Assembly (NCBI GenBank): GCA_016716085.1
Contig: JADJWY010000026.1
Location: 434,001-498,000, forward strand
From: Hahellaceae bacterium
GTDB lineage: Bacteria; Pseudomonadota; Gammaproteobacteria; Pseudomonadales; Oleiphilaceae
Length of the DNA stretch: 64,000 bases
Direction: 5' to 3'
The number at the start of each line of letters is the position of its first letter. Position 1 is the stretch's first letter. The notes beneath the pieces were generated by a model that was not told where the DNA came from, did no database searches, and was given only the letters and a program-made list of their open reading frames with translations. The position numbers and the translations under genes are program-made. Shown here piece by piece: positions 1 to 9,368 of the stretch.

Positions 1-182
1 CTCTGGGCTTTGATGGTGATGCCCCGCTCCCGTTCGATATCCATCGAATCAAGAACCTGTGCGGACATTTCCCGGTCAGACAGTCCACCACAGAACTGAA
101 TAAAGCGATCAGCCAGCGTCGACTTGCCATGGTCGATGTGCGCGATGATTGAAAAGTTACGTATTTTGTCGAGACTAATCAC
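1..182 (-). CDS. lepA: Elongation factor 4 (LepA), N-terminal part, cut by window edge
   Basis: Only about 60 N-terminal residues are present. They hold the translational GTPase P-loop (AHIDHGKST) and the switch I region with RGITIKAQ, the signature of EF4/LepA, a ribosome-bound back-translocase. The likely start is the GTG at 182; another in-frame GTG at 191 is possible and neither has a strong ribosome binding site. It lies downstream of the mucD-like protease gene in the same direction, the usual order of the sigma-E/AlgU cluster in pseudomonads. The rest of the gene is left of the window. Confidence 0.95.
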   Translation of the reverse strand, partial: MISLDKIRNFSIIAHIDHGKSTLADRFIQFCGGLSDREMSAQVLDSMDIERERGITIKAQ

Positions 183-257
183 GGTTACCACACTATAAAA
201 GGAGAGCCGCGGGATTTTAGCAGCTCTCCTGATAAATTGCAGTGCAAGATTCGCGCA

Positions 258-1673
258 TCAATCGCGAATCTTGATCACCACAAACACCGGACTTCCCTCG
301 CGGATAATCAGGACTGGTAGCGCCTTGTCCCGCGGCAAATCCTCGACCAGCGTCTTAAATTGTTTAACAGAGGTGACCGCCTCATTATTGATGCTGCTGA
401 TCACATCCCCTGGACGGATACCCGCCTCTGCCGCTGAGCCATCGCTGAGATCTGTCACTAAGATACCATTATTGACACCCACCTGAGACTTCTCGTCTGC
501 CGTCAGATCTCTTACCTGAAGGTTCAGGGTATTTGCGATCGAGGGGGCCTTACTACCTTTATCACTGGATGCAGCCTGGTTCTCACCCGGCAACCTACCG
601 ATTTCGAGGGTCACCGTTTTGATCTTACCCTGACGGATCACTTTCAGATCGACCTCTTTGCCGGGTGCTGTGCGACCTACCAGATGCGGCAAATCAGAAG
701 ACAAATTGATTGATTTACCATTGTATTCAATGATGACGTCACCTACCTGCAAGTCCGAGTCCTGCGCCGGAGAATCAGGCAGTATCTGGGCCACCAACGC
801 ACCACGGGGCTTATCCAGCTGGAAGGACTCGGCCAACTCCTTACTCACTTCCTGAATCAGCACACCTAACCAGCCACGGCTAACTGATCCGTTGGTTTTG
901 AGCTGCTCAACCACTTCCATTGCGACATCAATCGGAATAGCAAACGACAGCCCCATGAAGCCCCCTGAGCGGGTATAAATCTGCGAGTTGATACCCACCA
1001 CTTCGCCGTCCAGATTAAAAAGCGGCCCGCCGGAGTTACCGGGGTTAATCGCCACATCCGTCTGAATAAAAGGGACATAGCTTTCATTCGGCAAACTACG
1101 TCCCTTTGCACTGACAATGCCCGCCGTTACGGAGTAATCGAACCCAAATGGCGCGCCAATGGCAACCACCCACTCCCCTACTTTGAGCTTATTGCTGTTA
1201 CCGATCTTAACGATCGGCAGATCGCCCGCGTCAAGTTTGAGCACTGCCAGATCGGACTGCTGGTCAGCGCCAATCAACTCGGCCTTTAGCTCCCGACGAT
1301 CGGCAAGGCGCACGAAAATCTCACCCGCTCCCTCAACCACGTGATTGTTGGTCAGCACATAGCCATCATGACTGACGATAAATCCAGAACCCGTCGATTG
1401 CACCTGAGGGCGACCATGAGGCGCACCCTGTCCCCGGGGCGGCACCTGAAAACGATCGCCAAAAAAGTGCCTGAAAAACTCAGGCATCTCTTCCAACTGA
1501 GGATACTGACCATACAACCCCGCTTCAGCATCAGCACTTCGCGTGGTGCTGATGTTGACGACGGCGGGAGATGCCGTGTCGACCAGCTCAGTAAAATCCG
1601 GCAGCTCAACGGCCACCGCCCGGAATGCAAAAGTTACCAACAACAGCCCAAAGGCCTGTCTCAGCAGAACCAT
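258..1673 (-). CDS. mucD: Periplasmic Do-family serine protease, MucD/DegQ type
   Basis: HtrA-family protease/chaperone that degrades misfolded envelope proteins and, as MucD in Pseudomonas, restrains the AlgU stress response. About 471 aa from the ATG at 1673, which has GGGAG nine bases upstream and begins a clear Sec signal peptide (MVLLRQAFGLLLVTFAFRAV). A longer reading from a TTG at 1700 would spoil the signal. The catalytic triad is visible: His about 111 (LTNNHVVEG), Asp about 141 (QQSDLAVLKL) and Ser about 214 (GNSGGPL). Two PDZ domains follow (about 260-350 and 370-465). Last gene before lepA in the rpoE operon order. Family assignment is firm; MucD rather than DegQ is inferred from context. 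Confidence 0.93.
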   Translation of the reverse strand: MVLLRQAFGLLLVTFAFRAVAVELPDFTELVDTASPAVVNISTTRSADAEAGLYGQYPQLEEMPEFFRHFFGDRFQVPPRGQGAPHGRPQVQSTGSGFIVSHDGYVLTNNHVVEGAGEIFVRLADRRELKAELIGADQQSDLAVLKLDAGDLPIVKIGNSNKLKVGEWVVAIGAPFGFDYSVTAGIVSAKGRSLPNESYVPFIQTDVAINPGNSGGPLFNLDGEVVGINSQIYTRSGGFMGLSFAIPIDVAMEVVEQLKTNGSVSRGWLGVLIQEVSKELAESFQLDKPRGALVAQILPDSPAQDSDLQVGDVIIEYNGKSINLSSDLPHLVGRTAPGKEVDLKVIRQGKIKTVTLEIGRLPGENQAASSDKGSKAPSIANTLNLQVRDLTADEKSQVGVNNGILVTDLSDGSAAEAGIRPGDVISSINNEAVTSVKQFKTLVEDLPRDKALPVLIIREGSPVFVVIKIRD

Positions 1674-1722
1674 GGATACGATCTCCCGAAAAAGCGACAA
1701 AATAAAGGACGATCCGACAGGA

Positions 1723-2151
1723 TCAGAGTCGTCTTAATAGTTGGGGATGGTAACTCGAATTACAAGAAAAGCGTCGTGACAATGTTTTAACCAAGCCGAC
1801 AGCTCCGGTTAAGGATAACAACGCGACAAGTAGCACAACGGGCTCCGATGCACCCGCAAGGCTGGCCGCCATCGCGCCGATCAAGAGCCCGCTTAAAGGC
1901 AGTCCATAGACCAGCAAGGAGGCATTAAAAACCGCGGCACCTTCCATGCCGACAAGAACCCAGTCACCGACCTGGATGTCCTGCGTTTTATCAAGCACTA
2001 AACGCTCCATGCGACTCCCAGCCACTTTTTGCAGCAGGCTTTGACCACAGTTTTCCTGTGCACTACAACTCTTGCATCCGGCCTGGGGTGTCACCTCAAC
2101 CCAGATCCGGGCATCATCCACGGCCACTACACGGCCTGTTTGCTCAATCAT
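1723..2151 (-). CDS. rseC: RseC/MucC-family membrane protein
   Basis: 142 aa protein of the RseC/MucC family, an inner-membrane modulator of the sigma-E response and, in other species, of SoxR reduction. The N-terminal half carries a cysteine cluster (AGCKSCSAQENCGQ, about residues 25-38) followed by a small beta-like domain; two membrane helices follow at about 76-96 and 101-121. Its ATG overlaps the rseB stop as ATGA, so the two are probably translationally coupled. Position between rseB and mucD is the canonical one. Confidence 0.9.
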   Translation of the reverse strand: MIEQTGRVVAVDDARIWVEVTPQAGCKSCSAQENCGQSLLQKVAGSRMERLVLDKTQDIQVGDWVLVGMEGAAVFNASLLVYGLPLSGLLIGAMAASLAGASEPVVLLVALLSLTGAVGLVKTLSRRFSCNSSYHPQLLRRL

Positions 2152-3116
2152 GGACGCCCCTCACTCACTTGCCGCATATTATCCGCTACCCGACTTGCAG
2201 TGGCCAGCGGTATCTCACCCAGGACCGTCACAGCAACGCGAGCGCCCGCCATAAGACGATGGCGAGTCAACGCAATCGTCGCACCCCTGCGACTGCTTCC
2301 CTCTGGCATTTGTGCTGGGCCTGGCGGCTCAACAAAGACCGTAAAACGGCTGAATCCATCCGAAAAGCTCTGCATCTCGCCGGCAGAGGACGCATCAGGT
2401 GAGAATTGCGCCGTGACCGGCACAAAGGCATCGGGTACCCAGCCCGGCGTCCAGCGCTGATGAGGGGGGGGCTGATTCGGCGACTGAACCTCACCAGCGG
2501 GCGCGGGAAAGACACCAAAAGCTACCGCAAAATCAGCGGGGAAGTCAGGATTCAATGTAATTGTGTTAAATTGCACCGACTCAAGCATGTGCCCCTCGGC
2601 ATTCAGAACAACCGACTTGAGAGGCAAACCCGACACGGCATCCAGCCACACCATCTGGCTATAACGATAGCCATCGACTGACATCAGATGATAGTGCTCC
2701 GTTTCACGCCCCGCGACTGAGGCAACACCAAGCAGGTGTACCATGTAAACACGATTAACCCGGTCCCCGCTGAATGCGTCTGCGCTTGCACCGTTTTTGC
2801 CGGACATAAAGGACAGCACATCCTTATCCCCTCCGACACCGGAGCGGATGACCTGCCCGCCCCAGCGCAGGCTCTCTTTCGCCCCCCCTTCCAGAGAGAC
2901 CACGCGCTCCTGTTCCAGCCCTTCCAGCAAACGGTGCTCAATTCTCAGCGATGTCGCGTCATCATCGCGCAGGTAGGTCAGAGTTCCCGCATAATCCAGC
3001 ATCGCCAGACTGGTACGCAGACGCGACAGGATTTCATCGGCCCGAATCGGGGTTTCCGCCCGCAGCAGTCCACTCCAGCACAGGACCAGACACAGCCCCC
3101 CGACCCAACGTGTCAT
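2148..3116 (-). CDS. rseB: Periplasmic sigma-E regulator RseB/MucB
   Basis: 322 aa, the usual length of RseB/MucB, which binds the periplasmic part of RseA/MucA, protects it from proteolysis and senses mislocalised lipids or LPS. A Sec signal peptide is evident (WVGGLCLVLCWSGLLRAE), then the lipid-binding LolA-like domain with YAGTLTYLRDDD near residue 42 and the smaller C-terminal domain after a proline-rich linker (about 217-225). The start overlaps the rseA stop (ATGA), indicating coupling. The order rpoE-rseA-rseB-rseC-mucD supports the call. Confidence 0.93.
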   Translation of the reverse strand: MTRWVGGLCLVLCWSGLLRAETPIRADEILSRLRTSLAMLDYAGTLTYLRDDDATSLRIEHRLLEGLEQERVVSLEGGAKESLRWGGQVIRSGVGGDKDVLSFMSGKNGASADAFSGDRVNRVYMVHLLGVASVAGRETEHYHLMSVDGYRYSQMVWLDAVSGLPLKSVVLNAEGHMLESVQFNTITLNPDFPADFAVAFGVFPAPAGEVQSPNQPPPHQRWTPGWVPDAFVPVTAQFSPDASSAGEMQSFSDGFSRFTVFVEPPGPAQMPEGSSRRGATIALTRHRLMAGARVAVTVLGEIPLATASRVADNMRQVSEGRP

Positions 3117-3673
3117 TTCTGGCTCGCCTGGTAGCTGGTCAGTCGCGCCATCGGGGCGACGCCCCCCTCCTGAGAAAGCGCCGTACCCGCGTGTTTCACC
3201 AGTAAAGCCTGCAAGCGTGCCTCGTATTCAGCCTCGCTGAGTTGGCCAGGGCTGCTCGCATCCTTTTGCGCTTTATCTGCCGAGGCGACCGCCTGCACGC
3301 TATCTCCTGAGACGGGATCCCACCAGGTTTCCACACCCAGGATGACAGCGAACATGACCGAGGCCGCGATCGCCAGCGGTGCCCAAACTGTCGAACGAGA
3401 GGACTGTTCAGATTCATTACTGACCGCCTCAACCGGACTGACTGCAGATCTGGCGTTATCCTCCAGATCCAGCTGGGCCGAAACGCGGCCAATCAGATCC
3501 ACGGAGGCCCATTCACTCAGACTATCGTCCTTCTGACTACGCTGACGGATCAATCGCTGCCAATAGGCGTGAATCTCAGCATCATGGGCCTGCCCAAGGA
3601 TGCGTTGAATCTCCCGTTCAGTCGCTTCGTCGTCCAGCATCGCCGATAAAATGACTTTTTCTTTCTCTTTCAT
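3113..3673 (-). CDS. rseA: Anti-sigma-E factor RseA/MucA
   Basis: About 186 aa single-pass membrane anti-sigma factor holding the ECF sigma factor inactive at the inner membrane. The cytoplasmic N-terminal domain starts KEKVILSAMLDDEA, typical of RseA; one membrane helix lies near residues 97-114 (WAPLAIAASVMFAVILGV); the remainder is periplasmic and would bind RseB and be cut by a DegS-type protease. I chose the ATG at 3673 with AGAGG six bases upstream rather than an in-frame TTG two codons earlier. It begins 10 bases after the sigma factor stop. Confidence 0.92.
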   Translation of the reverse strand: MKEKEKVILSAMLDDEATEREIQRILGQAHDAEIHAYWQRLIRQRSQKDDSLSEWASVDLIGRVSAQLDLEDNARSAVSPVEAVSNESEQSSRSTVWAPLAIAASVMFAVILGVETWWDPVSGDSVQAVASADKAQKDASSPGQLSEAEYEARLQALLVKHAGTALSQEGGVAPMARLTSYQASQK

Positions 3674-3683
3674 TTCCAACCTC

Positions 3684-4286
3684 TCACGCCGATGCCGCGA
3701 TGCCTGTCGCAGCCATCACCTGGTCGCGAGCCCGAAAAATCCGGGAGCGCACCGTTCCGATCGGACACTGCAGGACATCTGCAATCTCCTCATAACTCAG
3801 ACCATCATACTCCCTCAGGAGAAGCGCCTGACGAAGTTCCTCTGGCAGTGCCTGAATAGCCAAATCCAACTGCTGCTTCAATTGCTGCCCCTCCAGCTCG
3901 GTCTCGGGAGAGTCTGAGTTGGTCAATGCATCCCCGAGGGCAAAGGGTTCTTCGTCCATCTGATCAATACTACGTGCAATTCCCTGACGGGCATGGCTAC
4001 TCAGGAAATTCAATGCTGCATTGACGGCAATGCGGTATAACCAGGTGTAAAATGCGCTATCGCCACGAAAAAGCCCGATCGAACGATAGGCTTTGACAAA
4101 TGCCTCCTGAGCGACATCCCGAACATCCTGAGGCTCCCGCACATAACGAGCAATTAAAGACAATACACGTGCCTGATATTTTGCCACCAGAAAATCAAAT
4201 GCCCGACGATCACCGCGCTGAACCCGCTGAACCAGCACGCTGTCCACATCACAGGCTTCATCCTCTGCCTTGAGGTTCCCATTCAT
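3684..4286 (-). CDS. rpoE: ECF sigma factor RpoE/AlgU
   Basis: Extracytoplasmic stress sigma factor of about 200 aa. Region 2 holds DFLVAKYQARVLSLIARYV and QEAFVKAYRSI, followed by the FYTWLYRIAVN motif; region 4 ends LREYDGLSYEEIADVLQCPIGTVRSRIFRAR. The open frame extends upstream to 4457, but homology begins only after the ATG at 4286, so the upstream part is treated as leader; the ribosome binding site there is weak. A sigma-E-type promoter lies about 107 bases upstream of this start, predicting autoregulation of the whole operon to mucD and perhaps lepA. Divergent from nadB. Confidence 0.95.
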   Translation of the reverse strand: MNGNLKAEDEACDVDSVLVQRVQRGDRRAFDFLVAKYQARVLSLIARYVREPQDVRDVAQEAFVKAYRSIGLFRGDSAFYTWLYRIAVNAALNFLSSHARQGIARSIDQMDEEPFALGDALTNSDSPETELEGQQLKQQLDLAIQALPEELRQALLLREYDGLSYEEIADVLQCPIGTVRSRIFRARDQVMAATGIAASA

Positions 4287-4392
4287 AAGTCGTTCGCCAG
4301 TCGTGCTCGGATTAGGTAAACTGTCCGGTACTAGTCTAGCAGGCTGTAATAATGTCATGGCTGATACTCGCTGCCTCCGGATTCCTTCTGTC

Positions 4393-4420
4393 TTGAGACC
4401 CGTCACCCATGAAAAAGTTC
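4393..4420 (-). promoter_or_regulatory. Sigma-E-type autoregulatory promoter of rpoE operon
   Basis: On the minus strand a perfect -35 element GAACTT (4415-4420) is followed after exactly 16 bases by TCTCAA (4393-4398), close to the sigma-E/AlgU -10 consensus TCTGA. Transcription would start near 4386, giving a leader of about 100 bases before rpoE. Found by eye; the hexamers and spacer are direct observations, sigma specificity is inferred. Confidence 0.75.
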
Positions 4421-4445
4421 CCCCAACCCGGAGATTTCTTCTGAC

Positions 4446-6101
4446 ATGTCTAACCACCCGCCGTACGATGTCGTCATAATCGGCAGTGGTGCTGCCGGCC
4501 TGACGGTGGCGCTGAACCTGCCGGCCACGCTTAGCGTCGCGGTTTTGAGCAAAACCGTGATTAAAAGCGGCAGCACGCTGTGGGCTCAGGGTGGTATTGC
4601 AGCTGTTCTGGGAGACGACGACAGTGTCGAATCACATGTCAAAGACACGCTTGTTGCGGGTGCGGATCTCTGCCATGAAGATGCCGTGCGATTCACGGTT
4701 GAACACAGCAAGGAAGCCATTGACTGGCTCATCAGCCAGGGCGTGTCATTTGACCTGGACGACAGCGTCAGCGAAACCGACCCCCGACGCTACCACTTAA
4801 CGCGGGAAGGCGGGCACAGTCATCGCCGTATCATTCACGCCGCTGACGCAACCGGTCAAGCCGTGCTGGGCTCACTGGTCGATCAGGCGCGTGCCCGAGC
4901 AAACCTGACGCTCCTGGAAGACCGCGTTGCGGTTGACCTCATCACACGACAGGCACCTTCTGCCAACGAGAATCGCTGCCTCGGCCTCTATGTCTTCAAT
5001 GAAGTGACCGGACAGGTCGAAGCCCTCAGAGCTCGCTTTACTGTGCTGGCAACAGGGGGGGCCAGTAAGGTTTACCTTTATACCAGTAACCCGGATATAG
5101 CCACCGGCGATGGTATTGCAATGGCCTGGCGCGCAGGATGCCGCATTGCCAATATGGAGTTCAACCAGTTCCACCCGACCTGCCTTTACCACCCACAAGC
5201 AGGCTCCTTCCTGATTACGGAAGCTGTCAGGGGGGAAGGCGGACTGCTTAAACTTCCGAATGGGGAGCGCTTTATGCACCTGTTCGACCCCCGCGAGGAA
5301 TTGGCTCCCCGCGACATCGTGGCACGTGCGATCGACCACGAAATGAAGCGTTTAGGCGCGGATCACCTACTGCTGGACATCAGTCACCGGGATCCCGAAT
5401 TTATCCGCCAGCACTTCCCAACCATTTATGAGCGATGCCTCGGGCTGGGACTGGACATCACCCGTGAGCCCATACCGGTCGTACCCGCCGCCCATTACAC
5501 CTGCGGTGGCGTCATGACGGACCTGAACGGCCGCACCGATGTCGAGTGCCTCTATGCCGTAGGTGAGACCGCCTTTACTGGCCTGCACGGGGCAAATCGC
5601 ATGGCCAGCAACTCACTGTTGGAGTGTCTGGTATTCGGTCGCGCCTGCGCCGAGGATATTGCACAGCTTTCACCCGTCATCGAAGAACCTCCTCAATTAA
5701 GGGCCTGGGACGAATCACAGGTGACAGACTCAGACGAGGATGTGGTCATCTCGCACAACTGGAATGAGCTGCGCCATTTCATGTGGGACTATGTGGGAAT
5801 CGTCAGAACCGATAAACGCCTGCAGCGCGCAAGGAACCGCGTAGAACTGCTGCAGCAGGAAATACGCGATTACTACAGCAACTACCGCATCACACCCGAT
5901 CTGCTGGAGCTGCGTAATCTGGTAGACGTTGCCGACCTGATCGTGCGCTCGGCGCTCATGCGCAAGGAGAGTCGAGGCTTGCACTTCACCCTGGATTACC
6001 CTGATCTGGCGAAGCAGCCCACAGACTCGATTGTCATCCCGACCCGATATGTCCCGGAAGCGTGGAAACATCCTTCACACACAGGTAAAATAGTGCCATG
6101 A
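4446..6101 (+). CDS. nadB: L-aspartate oxidase NadB
   Basis: FAD enzyme oxidising L-aspartate to iminoaspartate, first step of NAD synthesis; 551 aa, family length. The N-terminal Rossmann dinucleotide site is [12 protein letters not shown] (about 9-20), followed by [15 protein letters not shown], the [15 protein letters not shown] segment ([11 protein letters not shown]) and HPTCLY. The C-terminal helical domain starts near 430. A nadA gene is not in the window. The sdhE start overlaps the nadB stop (ATGA), so a flavin enzyme and a flavinylation factor are co-expressed here, although SdhE is known for succinate dehydrogenase. The start is the only ATG giving the standard N-terminus. Confidence 0.97.
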   Translation: MSNHPPYDVVIIGSGAAGLTVALNLPATLSVAVLSKTVIKSGSTLWAQGGIAAVLGDDDSVESHVKDTLVAGADLCHEDAVRFTVEHSKEAIDWLISQGVSFDLDDSVSETDPRRYHLTREGGHSHRRIIHAADATGQAVLGSLVDQARARANLTLLEDRVAVDLITRQAPSANENRCLGLYVFNEVTGQVEALRARFTVLATGGASKVYLYTSNPDIATGDGIAMAWRAGCRIANMEFNQFHPTCLYHPQAGSFLITEAVRGEGGLLKLPNGERFMHLFDPREELAPRDIVARAIDHEMKRLGADHLLLDISHRDPEFIRQHFPTIYERCLGLGLDITREPIPVVPAAHYTCGGVMTDLNGRTDVECLYAVGETAFTGLHGANRMASNSLLECLVFGRACAEDIAQLSPVIEEPPQLRAWDESQVTDSDEDVVISHNWNELRHFMWDYVGIVRTDKRLQRARNRVELLQQEIRDYYSNYRITPDLLELRNLVDVADLIVRSALMRKESRGLHFTLDYPDLAKQPTDSIVIPTRYVPEAWKHPSHTGKIVP

Positions 6102-6352
6102 CAACTCAAGCTGAACTCAACAAACTCTTCTGGCACAGCCGCCGCGGCATGTTGGAACTGGACGTACTTCTGGTGCCCTTCACCCGTGAAGTGTATGCCA
6201 CCCTCCCTTCCGATGAGCAAGCCATTTATCAACGACTGCTCACCTGCGAAGATCCCGAGCTCTTTCAGTGGTTTATGCGACACGGCACACCGGAAGATCC
6301 GGAATTGGCTTTTATGGTAAAAAAGATACTGGATCGTGTTCAGCCCGCTTGA
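6098..6352 (+). CDS. sdhE: FAD assembly factor SdhE
   Basis: 84 aa protein of the SdhE/YgfY family, a cytoplasmic factor promoting covalent attachment of FAD to the succinate dehydrogenase flavoprotein. The diagnostic RRGMLELD motif sits at residues 15-22, followed by the helical bundle with EDPELFQWF. Overlaps nadB by four bases and ygfX by 17, indicating one transcript. SdhE-YgfX pairing is conserved in gammaproteobacteria. Confidence 0.94.
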   Translation: MTTQAELNKLFWHSRRGMLELDVLLVPFTREVYATLPSDEQAIYQRLLTCEDPELFQWFMRHGTPEDPELAFMVKKILDRVQPA

Positions 6353-6779
6353 AATAACCGTAGGTTCGTCGGCTCGAATCAGCGTTACGCTGGTAATCCT
6401 GGGGTTCGCCCTCCTGACACTACTCGCGACCTTGCCCGCTCCGACACCTGAACTTCAGGCCGGTTTGATGTTGATCGCACTCGCTCAGTTCTTCCATTGG
6501 TGGCGAACCTATGCAAACCCTGTGACGGGTGACAGCATTCATCAACTTCTCGTCCAGGCAGACCGACACCTGCAACTACGGGTGCTGCAGCGCAATGGTA
6601 AGGACTATCTCCTCCCGCAGAATGCTGTCTGGCTGCTCTCCGCCAAGTGGATCATCCTCAGGGGAGGCTATGGAAAACCGGCCGTTGTGCTGACGACCGA
6701 TAACTGTGACAATGAAACACTCAGAAGGCTACGTGTTCTTCTACGTTTATCCATCCCGCAGATTGAGTCAGACGCATGA
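6336..6779 (+). CDS. ygfX: YgfX-family membrane protein
   Basis: 147 aa inner-membrane protein with two closely spaced hydrophobic helices (about 15-33 and 39-52) and a C-terminal cytoplasmic beta-rich part containing the family-like WILLSA-type segment ([11 protein letters not shown]). YgfX homologues are encoded next to SdhE; in E. coli one has been described as a toxin affecting the cytoskeletal proteins, but that role is not general. The start is a GTG inside sdhE. Identification rests on position, length and topology more than on a strong motif. Confidence 0.75.
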   Translation: MFSPLEITVGSSARISVTLVILGFALLTLLATLPAPTPELQAGLMLIALAQFFHWWRTYANPVTGDSIHQLLVQADRHLQLRVLQRNGKDYLLPQNAVWLLSAKWIILRGGYGKPAVVLTTDNCDNETLRRLRVLLRLSIPQIESDA

Positions 6780-7699
6780 CCGCCGTATTTGCCGCCCACT
6801 TAAAACATCAAACACTGATTCAGGTAGACGGTGTCGATGCCGGTAAATTTCTGCAAGGCCAGGTTACCTGTGATGTTCTCGCGCTTCCAGTTGGCGAGAG
6901 CACGCTGGGGGCTTGCTGCAACAACAAGGGACGTATGCTGGCGATCTTCCAGCTACTCAGAACCAACGAAAGTGCCTACCTCCTGCGCATGTCCCGCGCC
7001 GTTGCCGGCGAGCTGGTTGGTCATTTGAGTAAATTCAAAGTGTTCTTCAAATGCACGCTGCAGATTCTTGACCGAAGCCAGGTCTGGGGCCTGTGGACGG
7101 GCACGGACAGTCACGAATCCCCGCTGAATATCGACTTAAAGCAGCCCGACTCAGCCCACCTCAGCCGAATCCACCTGACACCCGACCAGGAAGAACTGTG
7201 GCTAACAGAGCCCTCATTGCAACCGGACGCGTGGATCAATGCCAACTCGCCTGCGCTGACTGAGATGAGTGAGGAGGCCTGGCAAGAGAGGCAGATCCTG
7301 TTGGGCATCCCAGCGTTACACGCTGACATCATCGGAGAGTTTATTCCTCAGGCGCTCAATCTGGAGAACCTTCAGGCGATTAGCTTTACCAAAGGTTGCT
7401 ACACTGGCCAGGAAATTGTCGCCCGAACGCACTATTTGGGGAAACTCAAGAAATCCATGCACCTCTACCGCGGTGCGGCCGAGGCAGCAAAAGTCTTTGC
7501 TCAATCACCTAAAACCCTATTTACCGCAGAAGGCAGTTTCGGCCAGATCGTTAATACGCTTGCCACCTCTAATGACCTGTGGGTTCTGGTCATCGCGGAA
7601 AACGACAGCGTGGCTGGCAACACGCCCGTATTCGCGGATTCTGGTTTGACTCACGCCTTGATCAACGTCCCTTTACGCTACACAAGCACAACAAAATAG
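6776..7699 (+). CDS. ygfZ: Folate-binding Fe-S cluster repair protein YgfZ
   Basis: 307 aa member of the YgfZ/GcvT-like family, a tetrahydrofolate-binding protein that helps make or repair some [4Fe-4S] enzymes. The signature KGCYTGQEIVARTHYLGK is present near residues 203-220, including the conserved Cys. The N-terminus shows the typical segment VDGVDAGKFLQGQVTCDV. Its ATG overlaps the ygfX stop (ATGA), so nadB-sdhE-ygfX-ygfZ reads as one operon concerned with flavin and Fe-S proteins. Confidence 0.93.
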   Translation: MTAVFAAHLKHQTLIQVDGVDAGKFLQGQVTCDVLALPVGESTLGACCNNKGRMLAIFQLLRTNESAYLLRMSRAVAGELVGHLSKFKVFFKCTLQILDRSQVWGLWTGTDSHESPLNIDLKQPDSAHLSRIHLTPDQEELWLTEPSLQPDAWINANSPALTEMSEEAWQERQILLGIPALHADIIGEFIPQALNLENLQAISFTKGCYTGQEIVARTHYLGKLKKSMHLYRGAAEAAKVFAQSPKTLFTAEGSFGQIVNTLATSNDLWVLVIAENDSVAGNTPVFADSGLTHALINVPLRYTSTTK

Positions 7700-7765
7700 C
7701 CAATCTCCAATCGGGCAAAAGCGTCCATGCTCTGCTATAACTGAAGGGTCAACTAACCTCTTCAT

Positions 7766-8614
7766 ATGACGGATGCTTGCATGACAGATCTGGAAACAAA
7801 AATCGAGCAGGACTTAAAGAAAGCCATCGAAACCGACAAGATCGTTTTGCCAACACTCCCTGAGGTTGCACTCAAAGTGCGGGAAGTCGCTGAAAACCGC
7901 GACTCATCGATCATGGACCTGACCAAAGTTATCAGTAACGATGCCGCGATTACCGCTCGAATCATTCGTGTCTGTAACTCGCCGCTCCTGCGAGGCGCCC
8001 GGGAAATCACCAACTTGGGGATGGCCGTTAACCGTCTTGGTATGGCGTATACCGCCAATCTGGCAACCGGCCTGGCGATGGAGCAAATGTTTCAGGCAAC
8101 CACCGACATGATAGATAAACGCATGCGCAGTGTCTGGCAAAACAGCACCGAGGTCGCCGGAATCGCCCACGTATTGGCTCAACACTACTCCAAAGTTAAA
8201 CCCGACCAGGCAACACTGGCAGGTCTGATTCACCACATTGGTGCCCTACCCATTCTGACCTACATCGAAGAGAAAGACATCAGCATCAGCAATGTCGCTT
8301 TAGACAATTTAATCGATAAGCTCCATCCCGCGATCGGTGAACTGATTCTTAAAAAGTGGGATTTTTCTCCCGAAATGCAGAGCATCCCCAGAGAACACGT
8401 CAACTACACCCGGGTTGTGCAACAAGCCGATCTTGCAGATGTCATTATGGTCGCCAAGCTTCAGAGCCTCCTCGGCAAACCCAACGCACCGGAGCTGGAT
8501 TGGAAGACCGTGTCGGCATTCCAGCGATTGGGGCTGGATCCCGAAGTTGATATGAATGAAGCGGAAGATCTCAGTGCCGAGATGGAAGCGGCGATGGCAT
8601 TACTCGCTGGCTAG
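7766..8614 (+). CDS. HDOD domain signalling protein
   Basis: 282 aa protein consisting almost wholly of an HDOD domain (about 20-215), a catalytically degraded relative of HD phosphohydrolases used in bacterial signalling and gene regulation. Visible features are LPTLPEVALKV, the region VISNDAAITARIIRVCNS, and GLIHHIGALPIL where a true HD-GYP would carry more metal ligands. The start is at 7766 or at the ATG 15 bases on (7781); spacing does not decide. It converges with ung and the stop codons overlap by four bases. Target unknown. Confidence 0.88.
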   Translation: MTDACMTDLETKIEQDLKKAIETDKIVLPTLPEVALKVREVAENRDSSIMDLTKVISNDAAITARIIRVCNSPLLRGAREITNLGMAVNRLGMAYTANLATGLAMEQMFQATTDMIDKRMRSVWQNSTEVAGIAHVLAQHYSKVKPDQATLAGLIHHIGALPILTYIEEKDISISNVALDNLIDKLHPAIGELILKKWDFSPEMQSIPREHVNYTRVVQQADLADVIMVAKLQSLLGKPNAPELDWKTVSAFQRLGLDPEVDMNEAEDLSAEMEAAMALLAG

Positions 8615-9360
8615 GACGCGTTCGCCGGTACAAAAAAACCACTTTCATCGAGTCGACTGACGGGAGGAAGCCGCCAGTCAATCGCCTTGAGCCCCAGCGA
8701 TGTCAAATGCTCGTTGCAACGCGAGAAATGCCCGCAACCCATGAATCCCCGATGTGCTGACAAAGGCGATGGATGCACGGTCTCCAGTACACAATGGCGA
8801 TCACGGTCTACAAATTGGCCTTTTCGTTGCGCATAACTGCCCCACAACATAAAGACCAGTCCATCTTTCTCTTCTGCAAGCAGGCGCACAACGGCATCCG
8901 TAAATCCTTCCCAGCCTCGCCCCTGATGGGAAGCGGCTTGTCCCTGCTCGACAGTTAGTACTGCATTCAGCAGCAACACGCCCTGCTGTGCCCAATATCC
9001 CAGACAACCATGCGAGGGCAGTGGCACGCCCAGATCCCGCTGGATTTCCTTGAAAATATTGACCAATGATGGTGGGGCCTTCATGCCTGGCAGTACAGAA
9101 AAACACAACCCGTGCGCCTGTCGTGGCCCATGATAGGGATCCTGCCCAAGAATCACCACCCGAACCCGATCAAACGGCGTCGCATTCAACGCAGCAAAAC
9201 AATTCGTCAGCGCAGGATAGATGACTTTCCCCGCCTGCCCTTCTGATTCCAGAAATCTGGCCAGGTTGAGCATGGCAGGTTGGGATAGGCGATCCTGAAG
9301 GCGCTCCAGCCACCCGTTTCCGGGCGAAAGGTATTCAGCAAGGTAATTCGCTGGCGCCAT
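8611..9360 (-). CDS. ung: Uracil-DNA glycosylase
   Basis: Family-1 UDG, removes uracil from DNA to start base excision repair. 249 aa. The water-activating loop VVILGQDPYHGPRQAHGL (Asp of GQDPYHG) lies near residue 75 and the Leu intercalation loop HPSPLSAHRGF near 195; both are intact. Convergent with the HDOD gene and eight bases from lysS, which reads in the same direction and may share a transcript. The initiator ATG has only a very close GGAG. Confidence 0.97.
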   Translation of the reverse strand: MAPANYLAEYLSPGNGWLERLQDRLSQPAMLNLARFLESEGQAGKVIYPALTNCFAALNATPFDRVRVVILGQDPYHGPRQAHGLCFSVLPGMKAPPSLVNIFKEIQRDLGVPLPSHGCLGYWAQQGVLLLNAVLTVEQGQAASHQGRGWEGFTDAVVRLLAEEKDGLVFMLWGSYAQRKGQFVDRDRHCVLETVHPSPLSAHRGFMGCGHFSRCNEHLTSLGLKAIDWRLPPVSRLDESGFFVPANAS

Positions 9361-9368
9361 GACTCCGC

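Noticed and set aside
4287..4457. 57-residue N-terminal extension of RpoE
   Set aside because: No sigma factor homology, and it would include the sigma-E promoter itself within the coding region.
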